Part shown: piece after piece, positions 11,025 through 20,920 of the stretch
Layout of the letters: each line of letters opens with the position of its first letter
How positions within the stretch are numbered: position 1 is the first letter of the stretch
Source: Nephrocerus scutellatus
Lineage: Eukaryota; Arthropoda; Insecta; Diptera; Pipunculidae
Reading direction: 5' to 3'
DNA: 64,000 nt
Assembly: GCA_947095585.1 (NCBI GenBank)
Contig: OX352761.1
Location: 85,365,919 to 85,429,918, forward strand
Notes under the pieces: model-generated
Database searches by the model: none
Told to the model about the DNA's origin: nothing
The model's input: the letters and a program-made list of their open reading frames with translations, nothing else
Made by a program: the position numbers and the translations under genes

Positions 11025-11328
11025 TGTTGATTCGTGATTCAATTTTATTATTTATTACTTATAATATTGATTCCCAATTTAATTTTTAATGTAAACTTTT
11101 AATATGCACCCTGTTGTTGGGTGTTTTATTGTACAACACAATTTGTATTACACACACACACACACACTCATGTACATTATAATTTGAGAACTGGAATATT
11201 TGAGAAAATGCATGCTTGCGTAGTCTAATAAATTCGTCGAAGAGTTAAGACGTTTCTTCAAATTGTCAGTACAGTTTATATTTTATTAGCATTAGAATTC
11301 GCTCGGTTAGTTGTACCGTACATCAACA
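11025..11328 (+). repeat. 5' LTR of BEL/Pao element
   Basis: Starts TGTTGATTCGTGATTC and ends CCGTACATCAACA (TG...CA ends). It aligns with 17994-18309 over its whole length; the main difference is an extra segment of about 12 bases in the 3' copy near ATGCATGCAC. It contains an AATAAA-like stretch and a CA-repeat tract at 11152-11167. Confidence 0.95.
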
Positions 11329-11345
11329 TTGGTAGCAGAGCATGG
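11329..11345 (+). promoter_or_regulatory. Primer-binding site of BEL/Pao element
   Basis: Directly after the 5' LTR comes TTGGTAGCAGAGCATGG. TGGTAGCAGAG matches the complement of the 3' end of initiator methionine tRNA as I recall it for flies, so that tRNA probably primes minus-strand synthesis. The match beyond 11 bases is imperfect. Confidence 0.6.
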
Positions 11346-11380
11346 TTGAAAAATTTTGCGAATTATTAGTGCGAATTTAT

Positions 11381-11890
11381 TTTGTTGTTGCTGCGCGTCG
11401 TTCGCCATTAATGCGAATCGAAAAATTGGTTTTATTAGTGCTGCGTAAAATAAAATATTTTTTGTTGTTGTTGCTGCGCGTCGTTCGCCATTAATGCGAA
11501 TTGAAAAATTTGATTTTGTTTGATTGCTACGAGAAAAAAAAATTGTGTTGTTTTGTTGTTGCTGAACGTCGTTCGCCATTACTGCGAGACGATAATTTGG
11601 TTTGTTTGCAGTATATACGCGCATGTTACAGCCACTCCAACGTGTTTTAAATTCCTATACAACGAATAAAAATTCAACGCAGGAATAAAGTGGTGCGTCG
11701 TGAGTGCGTATTTGAGCAACGTAAACTTCAACGTCGACGCAACATCAGCCGCTATTTCAAGCAGTACCGTTGGTTGAGTTATAATTCAAAACAGGAATAA
11801 AGTGGTGCTTCCGTGTGTGCGTATCTGAGCAGCATACTTCAACGTCGACGCAACATTAGCCGCTATTTTAGGCAGTACCGTTGGTTAAAA
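11381..11890 (+). repeat. Two sets of tandem repeats in the BEL/Pao leader
   Basis: First set: CGTCGTTCGCCATTA at 11396, 11479 and (as AACGTCGTTCGCCATTA) 11567, periods 83 and 88. Second set: AGGAATAAAGTGGTGC at 11681 and 11793, period 112, each copy ending in GCAGTACCGTTGGTT. The leader between primer site and gag is thus built from amplified units, possibly affecting packaging or promoter activity. Confidence 0.8.
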
Positions 11891-12074
11891 AAATTATCAG
11901 TTGCTGCGACCAATCGTTCGCACACCTTCCTGTTGCTGATTTTTTTGTATTTTTTGCTGCTGGCTTTGACTAAAATTAACTGCTAACCAGTTGTTCGCAC
12001 ATTTCTTCTGCTTTTGATCGCAACCGGTGTTTTTTGCTGCTGGGTTCAACAAATTTCGTTGGCAAGGACAGATC

Positions 12075-12921
12075 ATGCCTCCAAAATGCCAAGATGCTAA
12101 GTCAAAAGGACAAGATGAACGAAAGCGGCTTATTAAGCTGTTAAGCAAGTCACGCGATCAATTGATGAAATTTAAAGATTGGCTTGACTCGCATGGAAAA
12201 TCCGCAAATTTGGAAACACTTGAGGTGCAGTTGGAGCTGACCAATTCTCATTACAAGCGGTGTTACGAATATGTCGAGATGACCACGGAGCTAGTTGATG
12301 CAGATGAAGAAAACCTGACCAGCAATGAAGACGTGCTCGAATCCCAGGATTATGACCAGGTCGACGTCACCACCAAGGGAAAATTGCTAGTTCTCATCAA
12401 GTCGAAGACACCTTCGCCCAAGCAACCTGCAACGGAGCTAAATCAATCTGTCGTAATGTCAACGAAACCCGTCCAGCTACCAAAATTGCAACTTCCAAAA
12501 TTTTCGGGCAAATACGGTTGGAAAAAGGAATTCGTTTCCATGGTCATTAATGATGCGGATCTAACAGATGTGGATCGGTTTCGCTTTCTAAAATCGTGCT
12601 AGGCGTACCATCTCTCAAATGGAGATTTCAAGCGAGAATTTCAAAAGCGCTTGGTCGGCGCTGGTTGACCGCTACGAGAACAAGGCTCTCATGTTCCAGG
12701 CTCACATCAATGAGATTATTTTGATGTCTGCTATCGGAAAGGAGTCTGTTAATGGTATTCGTGAGATGCACGATCGAGTCACTGCTCTCTATAGAGCTCT
12801 GAATTCATTGGGAAGCAAAGACGAGCTAGCGGAAAATTTGCTGATCTGCTTGATGCTGTCGAAATTGGATTTAGCAACAGCAATTAAGTCTACAACCAAG
12901 GACATACCGACATGGGAATGA
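12075..12921 (+). pseudogene. Gag of BEL/Pao element
   Basis: The frame MPPKCQDAKSKGQDERKRL begins at 12075. An upstream ATG at 12027 is in frame but belongs to leader sequence. A helical, charged N-terminal region is followed by LPKLQLPKFSGKYG, the conserved block that introduces the BEL/Pao gag capsid (DUF1759-type) domain. A TAG at 12601-12603 breaks it. The same capsid domain resumes at 12619 with ENFKSAWSALVDRYENK and ENLLICLMLSKLD. Gag would form the particle shell. Confidence 0.85.
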
Positions 12922-13053
12922 TTAAGTACGTTTCTGGAGAAACGTGCCTCTACTCTGGAAAAAATCTACTACAACAAAAGGCAATCCAGTTGAAATCCCG
13001 CGCAGCCAACAGCAGCCCTTCCATTAAATCAAGGTCGTCGTAGCCAATCGGCA

Positions 13054-13858
13054 TTGCTGTCATCGAGTCCGTCTTCCATACCTTCCTGCATGAAATGCAA
13101 TTCACAGGATCACGGACTAGTCTCTTGTCCCAATTTTTCCGCGCTCTCTCCCGTTGAGCGATATCAATACGCAAACAGAAAACGGATTTACGTGCTATGC
13201 CTTGGAGTAAGGCATTCTTCAAGAAATTGCAGGGTCTCATCATGTCAACGGTACCACAAACGTCACCAAACCATGCTTCATTTCGAGACAGTTACTACAA
13301 ACGTCCCGACAACAAGATCGGTTTCATCATCTAACGCAAAATTTTCGAAAGGCACAAATTCGCAGAAAGTTCTTGTCGCCTCAGCCGATATACAAGATGA
13401 GTCAGCTATATTAGCCACCGCCATCATCTATGTGCTTGACAATCAAGGTTCACCTATTCCATGTCGAGCATTATTGGACAATGGTGCTTCAGCAAATTTT
13501 CTTTCCGAGAGGTTCGCGCAAACATTGAACCTAGAACGACACAGACTAATGACATCCATTGGAGGAATCGGATCGTCAAGCATTTCATCAAAGGGGTTTT
13601 GTAAAATTACCCCCGATTGTGCCCCGATTTGGCACAGCAGAGAAATTGTACACTAGTGCGGTTATTCTTTCGAAGATCACTGATTCACAACCGCCTATTC
13701 CAATTTCATCGAAAATGCTTCAAATTCTAGCCGACATAAAACTTGCCTATCCATATTTCAAGCCTCAGAATGTCGACCTGCTTATTGGAGCCGGACTATT
13801 TTGGAATCTACTGCTTCCTGGAAAAAGAATTCTTGGAGAAAACTTGCCAGTGCTGTAA
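13054..13858 (+). pseudogene. Nucleocapsid and protease of BEL/Pao element
   Basis: A cysteine cluster CMKCNSQDHGLVSC is followed by CRVSSCQRYHKRHQTMLHF, matching the zinc-knuckle plus CxxC-HHxLLH pattern of BEL/Pao gag-pol. Next comes a retropepsin, PCRALLDNGASANFLSERFA, in which the usual DSG triad reads DNG, a substitution likely to abolish or weaken catalysis. A frameshift at about 13600 moves reading to 13559-13858, where NVDLLIGAGLFWNLL is the protease C-terminal strand (LLIG motif). Confidence 0.85.
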
Positions 13859-13990
13859 AAAACTAAATTCGGATAGACGATCAGCGGCCAACTCCGTTCA
13901 TGGACTCAATCTACCAAAACTGCATTAACAAGTGTAGGCGACGGGTATTCACGTTCTGTTTCTCTTGATAATTTAAACAATATAGAAAAG

Positions 13991-15156
13991 ATGGTGCAGT
14001 CTTTCTGGGAAAACGAATCATACCCTATTGCAGAATTGGAAATAAGTTCAAAAAATCAAGAATGTGCGGACCATTATGCTCTTCACACTCGCCGAACAAA
14101 TGATGGATCGTATGTGGTTCGTTTGCCGTTTTCAAAAAACCCGTCGCACTTGGGCGAATCTTATAACGTTGCAATGCGTCGCCTTCTGAGCTTAGAGAAG
14201 AGGCTTTATCGCTTGCCCGAGATGAGAACAAGCTATTGGTTCGTTTGCCGTTTTCAAAAAACCCGTCGCACTTGGGCGAATCTTATAACGTTGCAATGCG
14301 TCGCCTTCTAAGCTTAGAGAAGAGGCTTTATCGCTTGCCCGAGATGAGAACAAGCTATTCGGAGTTCATTCGTGAATATCAGACACTGAAACATTTGGAG
14401 GTCGTCAACGATCTTGATTATTTCTTGCCGCATCACTGCGTATTAAAGATGTCCACTTCCAGTACAAAATTGAGGGTCGTTTTCGACGGCTCCTGCAAGA
14501 CGTCTTCATCTTTTTCTTTGAACGATATTCTGCATTCTGGGCCAAAAATTCAAGAAGATCTGCTGATTCTGTTGCGGTTCAGGTTGTTCCGGTATGTCTT
14601 AAGCGGCGACATAAAACAGATGTATCGCCAAATCCAAGTTGCTGAAGCTGATCTAAACTTTCAGCTTTTCTTGTGGCGCTTCAATCAAGATGAACCCATT
14701 CAAATTTTTCGCCTGTGCACCGTAACGTATGGGACCGCACCTGGTGCATATTTGGGAATAAGAACGCTTCATCGATTAGCAACGGACGAAGAACAACGGT
14801 TCCCGATTGGCGCTCGAGTACTCCGTCAGAATTTTAATGTGGATGACATGATGGTGGCTGGAAATTCAATAGAGGAGCTCTTGGAGATTCGAAATCAAAT
14901 TACGAATTTGCTGGCTGCGGGAGGCTTCTTATTGTCCAAATTCTGTTCCAACGAGGAGGCTATCATTGGCTCAATTGATACCAAGCATCGTGAAAAGTAC
15001 CTCAAAATCGACGATCATGACGTAGTAAAGGCGCTAGGACTAATTTGGCAACCAACGAGTGATGTTTTCCGGTATTCCTATTCTCCAAAGAGCACTTCAG
15101 AGCGTATCACGAAACGATCGTCCTTTCCGAAATGGCGAGTTTGTTTGACCCGCTAG
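13991..15156 (+). pseudogene. Reverse transcriptase of BEL/Pao element with 122-bp duplication
   Basis: Begins with SFWENESYP and YVVRLPFSKNPSHLG, the pre-RT block of BEL/Pao. It continues with YFLPHHCVLKMSTSSTKLR, VVFDGSCKTSS, SLNDILHSGPKIQEDLLILL, LSGDIKQMYRQIQV (motif A) and RQNFNVDDMMVAG (catalytic DD). A tandem duplication (14116-14237 and 14238-14359) repeats VRLPFSKN to RTSY and throws the frame. Reading ends at a TAG at about 15154. Confidence 0.9.
14116..14359 (+). repeat. 122-bp tandem duplication inside RT
   Basis: TGGTTCGTTTGCCG starts at 14115 and 14237, and each copy ends GAGATGAGAACAAGCTATT. The copies are nearly identical, one visible difference being CTTCTGAGC versus CTTCTAAGC, so the duplication is young. 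122 is not a multiple of three, so it shifts the frame. Confidence 0.95.
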
Positions 15157-15163
15157 GGTTGAT

Positions 15164-15607
15164 ATGTCCCGTGAAAACCCGTGCAAAAATTTTCTACCAA
15201 GATCTTTGCAAAAATTAGATTGGGACAAGGAGCTAAATTCGGAGCTGTCAGCTGGTTGGAACCGATTTCGGGCTCAATTGAGTTCACTTAGGACCATTAT
15301 GATTCCAAGATTTGTGTGCAGCGAGTTGAAAGACGCAAGAATCGAATTACACGGTTTTTCAGACGCCAGCGAAAAGGCATATGGTGTATACCTCCGTTCA
15401 TCTTTCGAGAGCTGCCCTCCTGTAATTCGTTTGCTTTGTGCAAAATCGCGGGTGGCTCCCACCAAAACTGTTACGATTGCCAGGATGGAACTATTAGCCG
15501 CGAAACTCTTGGCCGATTTGGTGCGTCGACTAAAAAGCGACTTTGGCGAAATTTTGGATTCTGCAGAATATTACTGGACAGATTCCTTAATCTGTCTGTG
15601 CTGTTGA
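15164..15607 (+). pseudogene. RNase H of BEL/Pao element
   Basis: Contains SLQKLDWDKELNSEL, IELHGFSDASEKAYGVYLRS (first Asp of RNase H), TIARMELLAAKLLADLVRRL (Glu) and YYWTDSLICLCC (second Asp). This is the standard BEL/Pao RNase H series. After C a frameshift follows; the next block would be the HFVANRVSKIQ-like connection, visible here as FIAHRVSKIQQMTKIKCWRH in another frame at 15630-15690. Confidence 0.85.
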
Positions 15608-17523
15608 ATCAGGAGCCCCATAAGTGGACGACTTTTATTGCTCATCGTGTGTCTAAAATTCAACAAATGACAAAAATCAAGTGTTGGCGTCACGTCCCAG
15701 GTGAAATGAAATGAACTTCGTCAGCTGTGGTGCTACGCCCAAATGAGCTTTCCAGTTCTAGTATATGGTTTGGCGGCCCTACGTTTTTGTACCAAAGCGA
15801 GGAATATTAGCCCCCTCCGCACAAGCCAATCGAGGTTGAGGAGGAGCGACGCAGTACGAAAATTGCTTTGCTGGAGACATCCATTCAAGATATCACCGAT
15901 TCAATTAACTTCTCCAACAACTTCAGAGGTACTCGACGAAGCATTGCATTCGTGATGCGGTTCATCGAAGGGTGTCGTACTCCCATGAAGACAAAGAAAG
16001 AACGACAACTATTATTACAACAATAATTGGATTCTTAATGGACTTGTTGCATGTCGCAGCATTATATGAAATTGTATTTGGTGCTTTCGAACACGTCCCA
16101 AAATACTGGCGCAGTTTATGGGTAATTTACCGAAAGACCGCCTCGAGTTCAAAAACGTCAGACCATTTGTTACATGCGGAGTATATTTCGCAGGCCCGTT
16201 GAGCGTCCGGCAACATATACGCTGTAAGGTGCAAAAAAGGTCTACGTAGCTCTCTTCGTGTGCATGATTACCAAGGCAGTTCATTTGGAATTGGTAATCG
16301 ATTTGTCAACGGAAGCATTTGTACGCGCGCTCAAACGCTTCATCGCTGATCGGGGTATGGTTACGCAAAATCGCGGGTGGCTCCCACCAAAACTGTTACG
16401 ATTGCCAGGATGGAACTATTAGCCGCGAAACTCTTGGCCGATTTGGTGCGTCGACTAAAAAGCGACTTTGGCGAAATTTCGGATTCTGCAGAATATTATT
16501 GGACAGATTCCTTAATCTGTCTGTGCTGTTGAATCAGGAGCCCCATAAGTGGACGACTTTTATTGCTCATCGTGTGTCTAAAATTCAACAAATGACAAAA
16601 ATCGAGTGTTGGCGTCACGTCCCAGGTGAAATGAAATGAACATCGTCAGCCGTGGTGCTACGCAAAATGAGAGTTCTAGTATATGGTTTGGCGGCCCTAA
16701 GTTTCTGTACCAAAGCGAGGAATATTAGCCCCCTCCGCACAAGCCAATCGAGGTTGAGGAGGAGCGACGCAGTACGAAAATTGCTTTGCTGGAGGCATCC
16801 ATTCAAGATATCACCGATTCAATGAACTTCTCCAACAACTTCAGAGGTACTCGACGAAGCTTTGCATTCGTGATGCGGTTCATCGAAGGGTGTCGTACTC
16901 CCATGAAGACAAAGAAAGAACGACAACTATTATTACAACAATAAGAATTGGCCCATCTTTATACCGTGATACCTTCGCCAACTTATTCAGAAGAAGAAGA
17001 AGTTGAGTATCGATTTGTGCGCAACATCCAACGTGCAGCCTTCAAAGATGATTACTCGAAGCTATCAAATAATCGGGTTGTTTCACTCAGCTCGCAATTG
17101 AGAAGTTTAGCTCCGTTCATTGACGACCAGGGTCTTATTCGAGTCGGAGGAAGAATCAAGAAGGCGGATATCTTAATGGATTAATTGGATTCTTAATGGA
17201 CTTGTTGCATGTCGCAGCATTATATGAAATTGTATTTGGTGCTTTCGAACACGTCCCAAAATACTGGCGCAGTTTATGGGTAATTTACCGAAAGACCGCC
17301 TCGAGTTCAAAAACGTCAGACCATTTGTTACATGCGGAGTAGATTTCGCAGGCCCGTTGAGCGTCCGGCAACATATATGCTGTAAGGTGCAAAAAAAGGT
17401 CTACGTAGCTCTCTTCGTGTGCATGATTACCAAGGCAGTTCATTTGGAATTGGTAATCGATTTATCAACGGAAGCATTTGTACGCGCGCTCAAACGCTTC
17501 ATCGCTGATCGGGGTATGGTTAC
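15440..17523 (+). repeat. Scrambled tandem duplication (A-B-A'-C-B') in pol
   Basis: Block A (15440-16024) recurs as A' (16365-16943), offset 925. Block B (16025-16364) recurs as B' (17183-17523), offset 1158. The unique block C (16944-17182) lies only between A' and B'. The simplest history is a 925-bp tandem duplication of A-C-B followed by loss of C from the first copy; short matches (TAATTGG) sit at the deletion edges. Copies differ by only a few substitutions and indels. Confidence 0.9.
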
Positions 17524-17662
17524 CAAGATCTATTCGGATAACGCAAAAAATTTTCTCGGGACTGCCAATCAATTGAGGGAAGTGCAGGAGATACTGGCAA
17601 GTGACACAAACATCATAAAAGAAGCTTGCACCAGCGCCTTTTTAGACTGGATATTTAGTTAG
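16948..17662 (+). pseudogene. Integrase of BEL/Pao element, zinc domain deleted
   Basis: The N-terminal linker SSQLRSLAPFIDDQGLIRVG is recognisable at 17085-17150. The HHCC zinc region that should follow is largely gone: 17183-17280 reads LLHVAALYEIVFGAFE and YW in mixed frames. The core then runs MGNLPKDRLEFKNVRPFVTC, GVDFAGPLSV (first Asp), VHLELVIDLSTEAFVRAL and IYSDNAKNFLGTANQL (second Asp). The segment with the catalytic Glu is deleted near 17660. Confidence 0.85.
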
Positions 17663-17726
17663 TCGTATCAAACTGCACGTCACATGGACAATACAACAAT
17701 TCTGGCGACGTTTTCAAAAAGAGTAT

Positions 17727-17999
17727 TTGTATACTTTGCAAATTCGTTCGCGCTGGAAAACACCTCAAGAGAACTTGCGTGAAGGGATGATGGTGCTTCT
17801 TCGCGATGATTTGGCACCACCTTTGTGCTGGTCAATCGGACGCATCATTAAAACAATTGCCGACGACCAAGGAATTGTCAGGGTTGTCATCGTGGGGAAT
17901 ATGATCGAGCCGTTTATGGAGTTGCAGTGCTACCAATCGAGGACAACGATCAAAATTAACTCTTTGGACTTAATCCGTCCAAGGCGGGCAGGATGTTGA
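17727..17999 (+). pseudogene. Integrase C terminus of BEL/Pao element
   Basis: A frame with RSRWKTPQENLREGMMVLLR, PPLCWSIGRI and GIVRVVIVGN matches the C-terminal DUF5641-like domain of BEL/Pao integrases (NLxxGDxVLI...PPxxWxxGRI). It ends in a stop that overlaps the first bases of the 3' LTR, with a purine-rich tract at 17981-17993 just before the LTR. The preceding core has lost sequence, so this is a fragment. Confidence 0.8.
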
Positions 18000-18309
18000 T
18001 TCGTGATTCAATTTTATTATTTATTACTTATAATATTGATTCCCAATTTAATTTTTAATGTAAACTTTTAATAGGCACCCTGTTGTTGGGTGTTTTATTG
18101 TACAACACAATTTGTATTACACACACACACACACACACTCATGTACATTATAATTTGAAAACTGGAATATTTGAGAAATGCATGCACTGTTGTGCTTGCG
18201 AAGTCTAATAAATTCGTCGAAGAGTTAAGACGTGACTTTAAAATTGTCAGTGCAGTTTATATTTTATTAGCATTAAAATTCGCTCGGTTAGTTGTACCGT
18301 ACATCAACA
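17994..18309 (+). repeat. 3' LTR of BEL/Pao element
   Basis: Starts TGTTGATTCGTGATTC and ends CCGTACATCAACA, then the target duplication ATAAC. 316 bp against 304 bp for the 5' LTR, from a small insertion near 18184-18200 and a slightly longer CA repeat. Confidence 0.95.
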
Positions 18310-18389
18310 ATAACTAATTTCAGTTTTGACTGATGCGCCTAGAGGTCAGATTAATAGGGTGGTGTGACAGTCAAAACAACAGTTAAGCT

Positions 18390-18764
18390 CTAATTAGAAA
18401 AGAGGAAAGATGGACAACCTACAAAAAGCTTGTTTGTTGCTCTTTCGTGCTGCCTTTGCCTTGTATTTTTTATAATTTCCAGAAATTTGCGATATCCATA
18501 TTTTTTTACGTATGACGTATTCGGCCTGGATATGTACCAAAAACAGCGGTTATTTTCGTAGGCGCACAAAAATTCTTCTAAAAATCTTCTGTCTTCATCC
18601 ATATCCATAACGGCTTTTCCCGTTAAAAAATACAGCCAACTGACGAATTTGTGTACACTTTTGCTATATTGTTTTAAACAAAATGAGTTAGGTATTTTTG
18701 TGGTTAACGGCTGATCAAAGCAACAGCAAAAACTAACCAAATTTTGGTCAATTTTTTGTTTCAT
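18390..18764 (-). pseudogene. MADF-like domain fragment fused to MITE sequence
   Basis: The minus-strand frame reads DEDRRFLEEFLCAYENNRCF, then WYISRPNTSYVKKYGYRKFL and EIIKN. The spacing of hydrophobic and aromatic residues is like a MADF/Myb-SANT-like DNA-binding domain, common in insect regulators and PIF/Harbinger accessory proteins. The first 50 residues are translated from the MITE at 18661-18938, so the predicted start is not real. I do not recognise the gene; it may be a remnant of the autonomous partner of that MITE or of a host gene. Confidence 0.35.
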
Positions 18765-18938
18765 GTGTTTGCCAACTTATCCATATATAATTTTTAAAAG
18801 TCGACTCCGGTGGTGGGAATTATAAATAAAAATTTGGTTAAATATTTTTTAACCAAAATTTTTTTTGGTTAACGCTAACCATTTTCTGGTCTATCCAATG
18901 TGTTTGTGTTGTAATTTTTATTTTTTGTTGAAAGCAAT
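18661..18938. mobile_element. MITE copy 1 (TTGCTATATTGCTTT family)
   Basis: 278-bp copy starting TTGCTATATTG and ending TTGTTGAAAGCAATT. Its whole length repeats, with few changes, at 19040-19319 in the same orientation. Its terminal repeats are more decayed than in copy 2. No coding potential. Confidence 0.85.
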
Positions 18939-19039
18939 TATCGATCATAAGCTAACATGACCGCCGACTGACAGCCACCCGCAAATAATTTTGATAGCGA
19001 TCAGTTCCGAGTATCAGTCAGTTAGTCAGGCGTTCACAA

Positions 19040-19319
19040 TTGCTATATTGCTTTCAACAAAATGAGTTAGGTATTTTTTGTGGTTAACGGCTGATCAAAG
19101 CAACAGCAAAAACTAACCAATTTTTTGTTTCATGTGTTTGCCAACTTATCCATATATAATTTTTAAAAGTCGACTCTGGTGGTGAGAATTATAACTAAAA
19201 ATTTGGTTAAATATTTCTTAACCAAAAAATTTTTTTTTGGTTAACGCTAAACCATTTCTGGTTTATCCAATGTGTTTGTTGTTGTAATTTTTATTTTTTT
19301 GTTGAAAGCAATATAGCAA
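19040..19319. mobile_element. MITE copy 2 (TTGCTATATTGCTTT family)
   Basis: 280-bp element with terminal inverted repeats of about 22 bp: TTGCTATATTGCTTTCAACA at the left and the reverse complement, TTGAAAGCAATATAGCAA, at the right. The interior is palindromic in places (GGTTAAATATTTCTTAACC). Two copies only 100 bp apart suggest local hopping or a segmental duplication. Confidence 0.9.
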
Positions 19320-19616
19320 ATATCAATTTTGAGGGATGTCAAACAAAACTTACAGTCAAGTTCCATAGTCAGTCAGCTGCTTTAAATGAATAACTGCCGG
19401 GTAAATGGAATGCCCATACCCGGCTCATCGGCACAGTACATCGATGTTTTTTTTTCAATGGTGACATCGATGTAAGAACAATACATATATTAAAAAATAA
19501 CTATATTAGAAATACTTCAATATTTGCTATCGAATGCTCTTTTTAGTTTCACACTTTTTCTTATGGCCATTATAATGATGAAATAGATTCAAGAATAAAA
19601 GATTAAAATTGCTGCG

Positions 19617-19853
19617 TTGCTTTGGCTAATCCGGCTTGGCTTTACAAAAGACACAACTTTTGGTTTTAAATTTTCGATGCATTTTAATTGTTATGTGTGT
19701 TAAACTAAACACCGCCTTACGGTGAGCGCTATAACTAAAAAATGGCTTTAGTTATAAATCATAAAAACTTTTAGGATTTATTTTCGGCTTTATGCTTATG
19801 CGTTTGTGGTTGTAAGCCAAGCTTGATTAGACAAGGCAATACAGCATTTGTTG
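19617..19853. mobile_element. MITE (TTGCTTTGGC family), left-arm copy
   Basis: Starts TTGCTTTGGCTAATCCGGCT and ends with its near inverse, AGCTTGATTAGACAAGGCAA. Interior marks are TTTCGATGCATTTTAATTG and CGCCTTACGGTGAGCGCT. Close relatives lie at 35918-36157, 37512-37705, 37708-37948 and 37975-38045. It terminates the left arm of the large inverted repeat. Confidence 0.85.
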
Positions 19854-20479
19854 CGCAGTAAACTCACTCATTTTCTTTAATATGGGGATGTTAACTGGTT
19901 TTGCGTAGAACAGCACAAAAGAAAATATTGCATTTTCATTGCATCGAAAACATTTGTTGATCCTGTGTATGAAACGGGCCTAACTAACTTGATTTCCAGT
20001 TTCCAGATTTCCTAACTTAAATATCATATTTTTTCGTTATGGCGTCATTCTGTTCATAGGGTAAAATATTAATACACATTTCATTTATTCGCAACAAACT
20101 TATCGAAAATATTCAGGTGTGTACATAGTATATAAATTCATTTGTATTTTTTTATTGAATCTTGTAACTAACAAACTAGTTAGATGAAATCTAATTTAGT
20201 GCGGTCATTTCACTTTTATGTTGCGTTTACGTTGCTCGAAAAATTGATAATTTGTAAAATCATTAATAAAAACTTTTTTAACTGGATAATAAATAAATAA
20301 TAACAGATGTCGCGATGTACGGACGTGCTGCACTTCAGCACGCGCGTTGTTAACATATAAAAAAAGAACAGCATAAAAATATAGTATTGTGTTGGCGCAA
20401 AGAAAAAAAAAATTAAAACAAAGTGCCGCTTAAAATACAGCTTGCGCGTTCGCTCGTTCACAAAGTGCAAAGTGCAGTG

Positions 20480-20790
20480 TGTGGTGTAGAGCTGAGTCGT
20501 TCGTGACTGATCCGTTCGTACTGAACGGAACAGTACAGTGAACCAAAAGAGCGGTACACTTCATACGAAATGAACGGAACAGTAGTGATCCAAAATGTCA
20601 ACCGTTCAGTTCAGTCTTCAGTGGCTCAGTCGTTCAATGGTTCAGTCGTTCAGTCTTCAGTTCATTCACTCACTTACTGGTTCTGGTTCTTCGATTCTAT
20701 TCTATAGTGAATCAAAAGAGCGGTACAGTTCGTTCGTATTGAAGATTGAACGGAACAGTATTGTTTTTATTATTTGTGGCAACACAGAAC
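20480..20790. repeat. Cluster of GAACGGAACAGTA repeats
   Basis: GAACGGAACAGTA occurs three times (about 20523, 20572 and 20748). AAAAGAGCGGTACA with C/G TTC occurs twice (about 20547 and 20716), giving a direct repeat of about 170 bp. Iterated GTTCAGTCGTTCAGTC phrases lie between. A similar AATGAACGGATC phrase recurs near 21885. It may be the promoter or leader of the LINE that follows, or a separate element. Confidence 0.55.
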
Positions 20791-20920
20791 AGACAATGAT
20801 GAGCGAAACATTGAGGATTGGGCCATTGGGTATCTATGGCTGATGGCTCACTCTCACCCATACGGAAAACAAATTGGTTTTTGTTTCATTTATTACTTTT
20901 TAATGAAATATTCTAAAATA

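Larger units (their letters stand above)
11025..18309 (+). mobile_element. BEL/Pao LTR retrotransposon, full length but internally rearranged
   Basis: Two near-identical LTRs bound a plus-strand interior with gag, CCHC knuckle, aspartic protease, RT (FNVDDMM active site), RNase H and integrase in the BEL/Pao style. The insertion is flanked by a perfect 5-bp duplication, ATAAC at 11020-11024 and 18310-18314, the length typical of BEL/Pao. Inside are stops, frameshifts, a 122-bp tandem duplication and a 925-bp tandem duplication with a secondary deletion. The coding region is therefore dead, although LTRs and insertion site are well preserved. That suggests the rearranged copy may have been mobilised in trans or rearranged during reverse transcription. 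Confidence 0.95.

Noticed and set aside
11307..11624. Minus-strand 105-codon repeat protein (MANDAQQQQN repeats)
   Set aside because: Reverse translation of the tandem repeats in the BEL/Pao leader and LTR end, not conserved as protein.
11020..18314. Intact autonomous BEL/Pao element
   Set aside because: LTRs and target duplication are good, but gag, RT and integrase contain stops, frameshifts, duplications and deletions.
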